Origin: Nitrospirota bacterium | GTDB taxonomy: Bacteria > Nitrospirota > Nitrospiria > Nitrospirales > Nitrospiraceae | DNA: 43,008 nt | Direction: 5' to 3' | Assembly: GCA_018971525.1 (NCBI GenBank) | Contig: JAGXAR010000027.1 | Span: 1 to 43,008 of the forward strand | Shown here: one piece after another, positions 36,659-43,008 of the stretch | Position numbering within the stretch: the stretch's first letter is position 1 | Layout: each line of letters opens with the position of its first letter | Program-made: the position numbers and the translations under genes | Notes under the pieces: model-generated | The model's database searches: none | Told to the model about the DNA's origin: nothing | The model's input: the letters and a program-made list of their open reading frames with translations, nothing else

Positions 36659-37471
36659 CTAGGTTTTTTTCTTGCCTGCTGAGGAAGGAGGAGACGGAGG
36701 ACTCTTCTGTGGCACAGCACTGGCCGGAGCCGTCGATGTCGAGGCAGGCGTTGATTCCTGCGATTTCTTGACATCCATGATTTTCGTCCGAATCGTCGCC
36801 TCACTGGCGAAGGGAGAGTTCGGATAGGTCTTGATCAGTTCCTGATAGTGAGCCAATGCCCCCTCAGGCCGCGATTGGGATTCTTCCAGCCGCGCCAACT
36901 CAAATAACGCCTGATCCCGGTTCAAAGTACCAGGAGTCTCCAGAATATCCGTGAGTGCCTTCACTGCTTGGTCCCGGTCTCCCTTGAGCAAATACGCATA
37001 GGCCAGACGCTGTTGCACCAACCCGGCCATTGAGGAGTTCGAACTATATAATGCAAGAAATCGCTGATAGGCCTCAATAGCCGCACTCAGTTCATTGGCC
37101 TGGACCAACGTATTTCCCAAATGATACAAGGCGAGTGGTGCCGTGGGGGTTCGTGGATATTGATCGACCACTTGCCGATACCTCGCGATCGCTTCTTTGA
37201 GCGCGTGGTCAGCCTTTTGAGGATCGTTGGCAGAAGGAGCAGTCAAGAAGCGCATCGCCTCACGTTCAAGGTCTTGTGCTTTCTGAGCTGCCTGGCGATC
37301 AACATAAAAAACCCCTCCGACCACGGCAACCGCAAGCACCAACACTCCCAGACCAACCAGCAAGGGGCGTCGATAATCCTCTAACCTATGCAGCGTGTGG
37401 TCAAGCCAGCTCAACATGTGGGCTTCATCGACCGGAAGAGTTTTCGCCGGGACCTTGATACGGTAGCTCAT
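36659..37471 (-). CDS. TPR-repeat inner-membrane protein (YfgM/BamD-like)
   Basis: 270 residues. One transmembrane helix at about 38-56 (LLVGLGVLVLAVAVVGGVF), preceded by a short cytoplasmic part, then periplasmic TPR-like repeats such as IARYRQVVDQYPRTPTAPL and ALAHYQELIKTYPNSPFA, and a Ser/Pro/Ala-rich, Lys-ending C-tail. The layout resembles YfgM, an ancillary SecYEG/periplasmic chaperone factor, but the family is diverse. The ATG at 37471 is chosen because 13 further codons upstream look non-coding. Convergent with the transglycosylase, with a short T-rich gap (TAGGTTTTTTT) between them that could end the forward transcript. Confidence 0.8.
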   Translation of the reverse strand: MSYRIKVPAKTLPVDEAHMLSWLDHTLHRLEDYRRPLLVGLGVLVLAVAVVGGVFYVDRQAAQKAQDLEREAMRFLTAPSANDPQKADHALKEAIARYRQVVDQYPRTPTAPLALYHLGNTLVQANELSAAIEAYQRFLALYSSNSSMAGLVQQRLAYAYLLKGDRDQAVKALTDILETPGTLNRDQALFELARLEESQSRPEGALAHYQELIKTYPNSPFASEATIRTKIMDVKKSQESTPASTSTAPASAVPQKSPPSPPSSAGKKKT

Positions 37472-37623
37472 GGATGGATTCGTCGAAGAGGGCGGGGCCC
37501 GTTTCCTCAAATTGTGTTCGCGCCTTATACTAAGGATGTCACGATCTTGTCAATCAGGCGGCAGCTTCGTGTCGGTTCTCAGAAGGTAAATTATCTCCCA
37601 GCTTTGAGGACGGGCCGCTTCAG

Positions 37624-38784
37624 ATGTTTGAAAATCGACTAAACGAATTGGCCGCGCGACATCTGACCAGACGCATTACTCCGCTCCATTCCGGCGTCGG
37701 TCCGGTGGTTGAGATGGCAGGACGGCAGATCCTCCTGTTCGCCTCGAACGACTATTTGGGGATGGCCATGCATCCGGAAGTGATTCAGTCCGCCATCGAG
37801 GCGACGCAACGGTTTGGAGCCGGGGTTGGAGCCTCTCGGTTGATCTCAGGCTCGTTGCCACCACATCAAGAATTAGAGTCTGCTCTGGCACAGTTCAAGG
37901 GAACGGAAGCCGCACTGACTTTTAGCTCCGGCTACCTTGCCAACATTGGAACCATCCCTACCCTGATCGAACGAGGCGGATTGATCCTGGCTGATCGCTT
38001 GTGCCATGCCAGCCTGATCGACGGCTGCCGTCTGAGCGCAGCCGACTTTCGAATCTATCGACACAACGATACCAATCACCTACAGTCCCTCCTGGCCAAG
38101 AGACGCCGGGCGCGGCGCACGCTGATTGTGACCGACGGCCTCTTCAGTATGGACGGAGACCTCGCGCCGTTGCCTGAACTCAGTCGGTTAGCCCAGAACT
38201 ATGAAGCCGACCTCTATATCGATGATGCCCACGGCACAGGCGTGATGGGACCGCATGGACGAGGAACGGCCGAACATTTCGGCCTTGATACACAGATCCC
38301 GTTTCAGATGGGGACCTTGGGCAAAGCCTTCGGCAGCAGTGGGGCCTACCTCGCTGGGCCCTCGACGTTGATCCGTTATCTCATGAACACAAACCGAGCC
38401 TTCATCTTTACCACGGCACCGCCACCGAGTTCGGCTGCCGCCGTCACAGCAGCCTTACGAATCATACAACGAGAGCCGGAACGGCGGGCGCGCTTGTGGG
38501 CCAACCGAGAACGGCTGTTCACAGGGCTGACACAATTGGGATTCACATTGTCACCCAGCGTCAGTCCGATCATGCCGATCCTCGTCGGCAATGCCGAGAC
38601 CGCGCTCTCGTTTGCCGAACACCTGTTCACGGAGGGTGTGTATGCTCCGGCGATTCGCCCCCCCACCGTCCCGGACGCCACCAGCCGCATCCGCGTCACG
38701 GTGACGTCCGAGCACACCCCCAGCCACATCGATCACGCCCTCACCGCGTTTCAACGCGCAGGGCAATCGGCAGGACTGATCTGA
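37624..38784 (+). CDS. bioF: 8-Amino-7-oxononanoate synthase
   Basis: 386 residues of the alpha-oxoamine synthase family. Joins pimeloyl-ACP (or -CoA) and alanine in biotin synthesis. PLP lysine K234 in GTLGKAFGSSG, DDAHGTG at 200-206, and N-terminal SNDYLGMAMHPEV; the GSGASRLISG-like segment reads GVGASRLISG. Closely related KBL or serine palmitoyltransferase enzymes differ at these sites, and length fits BioF. No other bio gene is in the window. Confidence 0.92.
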   Translation: MFENRLNELAARHLTRRITPLHSGVGPVVEMAGRQILLFASNDYLGMAMHPEVIQSAIEATQRFGAGVGASRLISGSLPPHQELESALAQFKGTEAALTFSSGYLANIGTIPTLIERGGLILADRLCHASLIDGCRLSAADFRIYRHNDTNHLQSLLAKRRRARRTLIVTDGLFSMDGDLAPLPELSRLAQNYEADLYIDDAHGTGVMGPHGRGTAEHFGLDTQIPFQMGTLGKAFGSSGAYLAGPSTLIRYLMNTNRAFIFTTAPPPSSAAAVTAALRIIQREPERRARLWANRERLFTGLTQLGFTLSPSVSPIMPILVGNAETALSFAEHLFTEGVYAPAIRPPTVPDATSRIRVTVTSEHTPSHIDHALTAFQRAGQSAGLI

Positions 38785-38943
38785 TCGAATCCATCACCTA
38801 CCTGCTTTGAACCACTGAGAAATTCACGCAACCACTTCCGGCTATTTCCTTGCTTTCTCATCACCCTGTGGCATCATGCTCTCAAGTAGTGCTGAGGCCC
38901 GAGACACCATCATCCTATTCTTTCTCACCGAGGAGTCCTCTTC

Positions 38944-40002
38944 ATGGATATTTCGAAGCTCCTGACCTTCACGGCAAAGGAGGGCGCGTCGGATTGTCAC
39001 ATCAGCGCCGGCGAGCCACCGATGATCCGTCTGAACGGGGACCTCAAGAAACTCGACCATCCCCCACTGACCACGGAAGAAACGCATTCGCTGATCTATG
39101 ACATGATGAGCGATACCCAGCGGAAGAATTTCGAGGAAAAGCGCGAGTGTGACTTTTCCTTTGAGCTGGGCGACATTGCCCGGTTCCGCGTCAATGTCTT
39201 CGTCCAGACCCGCGGGCTTGGCGCCGTCTTCCGAAATATTCCCACCGAAATCATTCCGATGGAGAAGCTCGGAATGCCTCCCGTCGTCCGACAGCTCTGC
39301 GATCGGGAAAAGGGGCTGATCCTTGTGACCGGCCCAACCGGGTCTGGTAAATCAACCACGCTGGCCGCTATGGTCGATTATTTGAACAACACATTCGAAG
39401 GCCATATCCTCACAATCGAAGATCCGGTCGAATTCGTCCACAAGACGAAGAAGTGTCTGGTCAACCAGCGGGAACTGGGTGTGCATACCCTGTCGTTTGC
39501 GAATGCGCTGAAGTCCGCTCTTCGCGAAGACCCGGACATCATTCTCGTGGGTGAAATGCGCGACCTGGAAACCATCCAGCTCGCGTTGACTGCTGCGGAA
39601 ACAGGCCACTTGGTCTTTGGCACGCTCCACACCTCCAGCGCGCCGAAAACCATCGACCGCATCATCGATGCTTTTCCCCCAAACCAGCAGTCCCAAATTC
39701 GCACACAGCTCGCAGAAGCCTTGGAAGCGGTCATCACGCAGACGCTGCTGAAGAAAAAAGCAGGCGGTCGTGTCGCCGCCCTCGAAATCATGGTCGCCAC
39801 GACCGCGGTCCGGAATCTCATCCGAGAGGGCAAGTTGCACCAGATTCCCGGAATCATGCAGGCCAGTCAGAAAGACGGCATGCAAACGATGGACATGGCG
39901 CTGGTCGATTTAGTGACCCGTGGAGTCGTCACGAAGACCGAAGCCCAATCGCGCAGCATGAATCCCAATTTATTTGGATCCGCAATGGGCGGCGCGGCCT
40001 AG
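38944..40002 (+). CDS. pilT: Type IV pilus retraction ATPase
   Basis: 352 residues. Hexameric ATPase that depolymerises the pilus for twitching. PAS-like N-domain, Walker A GPTGSGKS at 130-137, Asp box TIEDPVEFVH, Walker B DIILVGEMRD with E204, His box GHLVFGTLHTSSA, and the AVRNLIREGKLHQI motif that PilT needs for retraction. The start has GGAG with an ordinary spacing. Followed after 29 bases by a second PilT-family gene. The pilin gene is 12 kb away on the other strand. Confidence 0.95.
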   Translation: MDISKLLTFTAKEGASDCHISAGEPPMIRLNGDLKKLDHPPLTTEETHSLIYDMMSDTQRKNFEEKRECDFSFELGDIARFRVNVFVQTRGLGAVFRNIPTEIIPMEKLGMPPVVRQLCDREKGLILVTGPTGSGKSTTLAAMVDYLNNTFEGHILTIEDPVEFVHKTKKCLVNQRELGVHTLSFANALKSALREDPDIILVGEMRDLETIQLALTAAETGHLVFGTLHTSSAPKTIDRIIDAFPPNQQSQIRTQLAEALEAVITQTLLKKKAGGRVAALEIMVATTAVRNLIREGKLHQIPGIMQASQKDGMQTMDMALVDLVTRGVVTKTEAQSRSMNPNLFGSAMGGAA

Positions 40003-40031
40003 GATACCTGGCAGAGAAAACGGGGGTGGAA

Positions 40032-41207
40032 ATGGATGTTCGGAGTCTCTTGAAAGTCATGGTGGATCAAGAAGCGTCAGACCTGTACCTGACTGTCGAC
40101 TCGCCTCCAGCCTATCGCGTCCACGGCTCGACACAACAAACCAACGCCCCGCCGTTTACCAACGAACAACTCGAAGCCCTCGCGCTGGCGCTGATGCGCG
40201 GCCAGCAGCGCGGGGAATTCGAGGAAAAGATGGAAATGAATCTGGCCCTCTACTACAAAGAGCTCGGCCGTTTCCGTGTCAATATTTTCCGGCAGCGCGG
40301 GAACGTCGGTTTGGTCTTCCGGCATATCAAAGCCGAGATCCAGACCGCCGATCAGCTGGGCTTGCCTCCGATTGTAAAAGACATCTCGATGACGAAGCGC
40401 GGGTTAGTGCTCGTAGTCGGAGCCACCGGTTCAGGAAAATCCACCACTCTCGCAGCCATGATCGACCACCGTAATACCATCCATCCCGGCCATATCGTGA
40501 CGGTGGAGGATCCGATCGAGTTTGTCCACAATCACAAGCGATCACTCATTACGCAGCGAGAAGTGGGCTTCGATACGCTCTCATTTCAGAATGCTCTCAA
40601 GAATACGCTGAGGCAGGCGCCGGATGTGATTCTGATCGGCGAAATCCGGGATACGGAAACGATGGAAGCCGCGATCACTTTCGCGGAAACCGGGCACCTC
40701 TGCATCGGCACGCTCCACTCGAACAACGCGAACCAGGCCATCGAGCGCATCATGAACTTTTTCCCGGTGGAGCGGCATGCGCAGATCTATCTCCAGTTGT
40801 CGCTCAATCTTCGCGCCATCATCTCGCAGCGGCTCGTGCCATCCGTGGACGGGAAACGGGCCCCTGCGCTGGAAATCATGCTCGACACGCCCCGCATTAA
40901 AGATCTCATCAAGAAGGCCGAGGTCGATTCGCTCAAGGAAGCGATGGAGCAGGGAGTGGAGGAAGGTTGTCAGACGTTCGACCAGGTCTTGTTCCAACTG
41001 TATAAGGAAGAAAGGATCACGCTCGAGCAAGCCTTGATCAATGCCGACAGCGCTAACAATCTCCGGCTCAAGATCAAGATCGAAGGTCTTAGAGGGGACG
41101 ATGCGGTCAACGCGCTCCTCGACAAAAAATCAGGTGACCCCTCGAACAGTGCCTTTAAGATCCAAGGGGGAGCCTCAGGAAACGTGACTCCCCTGCGTAA
41201 ACGATAA
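40032..41207 (+). CDS. Second PilT/PilU-family pilus retraction ATPase
   Basis: 391 residues. Walker A GATGSGKS at 130-137, Asp box TVEDPIEFVHNHKRS, Walker B DVILIGEIRD, His box GHLCIGTLHSNNA. It differs from the upstream PilT by a longer C-terminus and by PRIKDLIKKAEVDSLKEAM in place of the AIRNLIRE motif, which fits PilU, a PilT-dependent accessory retraction ATPase. GTG at 40026 would add two residues; ATG at 40032, preceded by GGGGGTGG, is preferred. Confidence 0.9.
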   Translation: MDVRSLLKVMVDQEASDLYLTVDSPPAYRVHGSTQQTNAPPFTNEQLEALALALMRGQQRGEFEEKMEMNLALYYKELGRFRVNIFRQRGNVGLVFRHIKAEIQTADQLGLPPIVKDISMTKRGLVLVVGATGSGKSTTLAAMIDHRNTIHPGHIVTVEDPIEFVHNHKRSLITQREVGFDTLSFQNALKNTLRQAPDVILIGEIRDTETMEAAITFAETGHLCIGTLHSNNANQAIERIMNFFPVERHAQIYLQLSLNLRAIISQRLVPSVDGKRAPALEIMLDTPRIKDLIKKAEVDSLKEAMEQGVEEGCQTFDQVLFQLYKEERITLEQALINADSANNLRLKIKIEGLRGDDAVNALLDKKSGDPSNSAFKIQGGASGNVTPLRKR

Positions 41208-41259
41208 CCCCTCACCACCACTCCCGCGTCCTTATTCCATCTGACAGGGGCGATCGCGG

Positions 41260-41739
41260 TTACTGCGCCGCAGTAACCCCTTGCCGCTCAAGATACGACG
41301 CAATCTTCTCCAGCGCGAGGGCGCTGAGTTTCGTGCCATACCATATCGGCATCGTGTTAGCCGGATATCCCGGCACGATAAACACTCCCGGTTCGATAAC
41401 CGACTCAGTGACATAATCATGCACCGTCTGTGCGTGGCCACGGTAAGACGGATCGGCTAATCGGGCAGGCCCCGTGGTGCCTAATAGGAGGGGCGGGCCT
41501 ACGCGACCATCAGCCCCCGGAATACCCGGAACGGTGTGGCACACGGCGCAGCCGGCTTTCGAAAAGATCTCTGTGATCGGTTCATCTCCGGTGACCAGCG
41601 GAACCATATCAGGCACAAGCGCAGCCACCGATGAGACAGGCACCGGCGTCACAGAAGTGGAATGAATCGAACGGAGGGCGAGCAACGTCCCCAGTAGTAG
41701 TGCAATCATGATGAGCGGTGTGATAACTCGTTCAGGCAT
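41260..41739 (-). CDS. Membrane-anchored mono-haem cytochrome c
   Basis: 159 residues. Uncleaved-looking signal anchor at about 5-22 (VITPLIMIALLLGTLLAL), then a class I cytochrome c domain: haem attachment C64-A-V-C67-H68 and the distal ligand M130 in ANTMPIWYG. Short periplasmic electron carrier, probably in the respiratory chain; partner unknown. Adjacent to the SUMF1 gene on the same strand, a pairing seen in Nitrospira-like genomes. Confidence 0.85.
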   Translation of the reverse strand: MPERVITPLIMIALLLGTLLALRSIHSTSVTPVPVSSVAALVPDMVPLVTGDEPITEIFSKAGCAVCHTVPGIPGADGRVGPPLLLGTTGPARLADPSYRGHAQTVHDYVTESVIEPGVFIVPGYPANTMPIWYGTKLSALALEKIASYLERQGVTAAQ

Positions 41740-41857
41740 GGAACTGGTCGCAGGGAAAGTCCGGCAGGGTTGTGAAGCTATGTACCAACATGGCTGGCTG
41801 AGCGTAGCTATCTACTGCATCGCCAACACTCCCCGGCCTGCACCAGGCCAGCACCAC

Positions 41858-42718
41858 TCACTTCGTCATATTCATGGCACAGCGAAATCCGACCGTGCGA
41901 TCCTCAAAGTCCGGCTCGGCTGAGGACCGCGCCGTCACACGTAAGGCAGCCGGCACATCCGCCCACGAGCCCCCTCGCAGCACTCGATTCTCACCTGTAG
42001 CTGGACCGAGTGGGTTTCTGTCAGAACTCTTTTGGTAATATTCACGCTCGTACCAGTCAGCCACCCATTCTGCTGCGTTCCCCGCCATGTGGGAAAGTCC
42101 AAACGGACTCTTCCCAGCCCCTTTGAGGCCATGCCGCACGCTCATCCCCTCAAGACCACTTGTGACCGCGACCAGCGTAATGGCTTCGCTGACCCATACT
42201 CCTCGATTATAGTTTGCGATGTCGACGAACGGCTGCATGTCTCCCCACGGATACCGGCGTTTGTCGGTCCCCCGTGCCGCCTTCTCCCATTCGGCCTCGG
42301 TCGGAAGCCGTTTTCCAGCCCATTGGCAATAGGCGGATGCCTCTGACCATCTCATCCCAACGGCCGGCCGATCTCCAACCATCGTCGCCGCCTCATCATC
42401 CCATGTCGGGGGTGCCTCGTGTTTCGCCGCTTCCAGAAACTTCCGATAGAGGCTGAGGGTGACTTCGTACTGATCGATATAGTAGGCATCAAGGATCACG
42501 GTGTGTTCTGGCCGCTCATTTGGTGGGCCGTCGTTACTGCCCATGATGAATGGACCGGCAGGGATAAGGACCATTGGAGCGCCATCCTGTCCTCGACTCG
42601 CCTCAGCCGATAAAACCGCCTGCGCACCCTTCGACGGCTGCGGCTCCGCTGCTCCAAGACAGAGTGTACCTGTCACAAGACTAATCCCAGTCCACAACAT
42701 AATCCGTAGTCCACGCAT
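41858..42718 (-). CDS. SUMF1/FGE-sulfatase domain protein, exported
   Basis: 286 residues. Signal peptide at about 1-24 (MLWTGISLVTGTLCLG), then a formylglycine-generating-enzyme-type fold: MVLIPAGPFIMGSNDGPPNERPEH, WSEASAYCQWAGKRLPTEAEWEKAARG, GNAAEWVADW, RVLRGGSW and GFRCAM. The paired active-site Cys of true FGE is missing: the segment before GFRC has Ser/Ala/Glu (RVTARSSAEPDF), so sulfatase activation is unlikely. A ligand-binding or redox-complex role is possible. ATG at 42718 follows GGGGGTGG; the frame is open to 42979 but this runs across the tRNA fragment. Confidence 0.86.
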   Translation of the reverse strand: MRGLRIMLWTGISLVTGTLCLGAAEPQPSKGAQAVLSAEASRGQDGAPMVLIPAGPFIMGSNDGPPNERPEHTVILDAYYIDQYEVTLSLYRKFLEAAKHEAPPTWDDEAATMVGDRPAVGMRWSEASAYCQWAGKRLPTEAEWEKAARGTDKRRYPWGDMQPFVDIANYNRGVWVSEAITLVAVTSGLEGMSVRHGLKGAGKSPFGLSHMAGNAAEWVADWYEREYYQKSSDRNPLGPATGENRVLRGGSWADVPAALRVTARSSAEPDFEDRTVGFRCAMNMTK

Positions 42719-42856
42719 TGCCACCCCCATCACCGCTACGTTCTTGAAGAAGTGACCCAGCCGCTGCTGACCAGTGTATCCAGCTTGCGAGACAAACTCA
42801 ACGGATTGAGAAGACTGAAACGGCGAGTCGGCTACCGAGAGGAAGAGAGACAGGAT

Positions 42857-42902
42857 TGGTGTCCCCAACGGGATTTGAACCCGTGTTACTGCCTTGAAAG
42901 GG
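42857..42902 (-). tRNA. tRNA-Glu(UUC) 3' fragment (attachment-site scar)
   Basis: Minus-strand sequence begins CC-CTTTCAA (anticodon loop with UUC) and continues GGCAG, TAAC, T-arm ACGGG-TTCAAAT-CCCGT, acceptor strand TGGGGAC, discriminator A and encoded CCA (42859-42857). The 5' half (acceptor, D-arm, 5' anticodon stem) is absent: the sequence upstream on the same strand is AT-rich and does not pair with the acceptor strand GTCCCCA. Confidence 0.85.
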
Positions 42903-43008
42903 ATAGTTAGAAGAAATTTCGCAAATCGGTTATTAAAGCTTAATTGGGCGGTCTTCCCACTTTTCCCTACATTTTCCAATAGTTCCGCATGGAGAAATCC
43001 CGGTCCCC
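42903..43008. other. Probable left end of an integrated element
   Basis: About 106 bases beyond the tRNA fragment are visibly more AT-rich than the rest of the window and carry no complete ORF. On the minus strand a short reading frame ends in MRNYWKM then TAG at 42968-42970, too short to name. The location next to the tRNA-Glu scar suggests the att arm of an integrative element that continues to the right. Confidence 0.45.

Noticed and set aside
42719-42979. Upstream extension of the SUMF1 gene
   Set aside because: It reads through the tRNA-Glu fragment; the signal peptide and ribosome binding site fit the ATG at 42718.
1-43008. CRISPR array, transposase gene or antiphage operon
   Set aside because: No regularly spaced repeat-spacer series, no DDE or recombinase ORF and no known defence family appear among the genes that can be supported.

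Overview
The window is a gene-dense, GC-rich bacterial chromosome segment of mostly housekeeping and cell-envelope genes. The gene mix fits a Nitrospira-like member of the Nitrospirota: a GH57 alpha-glucanase beside a GalT-like enzyme, a TtuA-type tRNA thiolase, SerA beside a class V aminotransferase, a pilA/ABC-transporter pilus block, and SUMF1 plus c-type cytochrome genes. That assignment is inference; the window has no 16S rRNA gene and no nitrite oxidoreductase.

Left part (1-9339): the large subunit of glutamate synthase (minus strand, cut by the left edge), a divergent trans-polyprenyl diphosphate synthase with an apparently leaderless promoter, a DUF1015 protein, a sigma-54-dependent response regulator, and a MurU-like nucleotidyltransferase on the minus strand. 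It is followed at 9441-11350 by an AmgK-like sugar kinase (together a likely peptidoglycan-sugar recycling pair) and a VanZ-like membrane protein.

Middle (11350-23440): a GH57 glycoside hydrolase and a GalT/ADP-glucose phosphorylase-like enzyme; a ubiquitin-like sulfur carrier with a TtuA-type tRNA thiolase; a DnaJ-like cochaperone overlapping a MarC-family protein; a Spy/CpxP-like and a PepSY periplasmic protein; dihydroxyacid dehydratase; then, on the minus strand, an HtrA-like protease without PDZ and a sugar aminotransferase. The intergenic spaces of 9.3-15.3 kb are rich in inverted repeats, including a two-copy structured element with compensatory base changes.

Pilus and core-metabolism block (23560-34990, all minus strand): pilA, a TPR membrane protein, an ABC ATPase and an ABC permease, in the order of pilA-pilG-pilH-pilI of Myxococcus. 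Upstream of these lie aminotransferase, serA, hisZ, dnaB and a TPR lipoprotein, with hisZ/dnaB overlapping by ATGA.

Right part (35130-43008): a LysM lytic transglycosylase, a YfgM-like TPR membrane protein, bioF, two PilT-family retraction ATPases in tandem, a small membrane-anchored cytochrome c, and a SUMF1-domain protein. The last 150 bases hold a 3' fragment of tRNA-Glu (anticodon loop to CCA) with no 5' half. It looks like the attachment-site scar of an integrated element that begins here and runs off the right edge.
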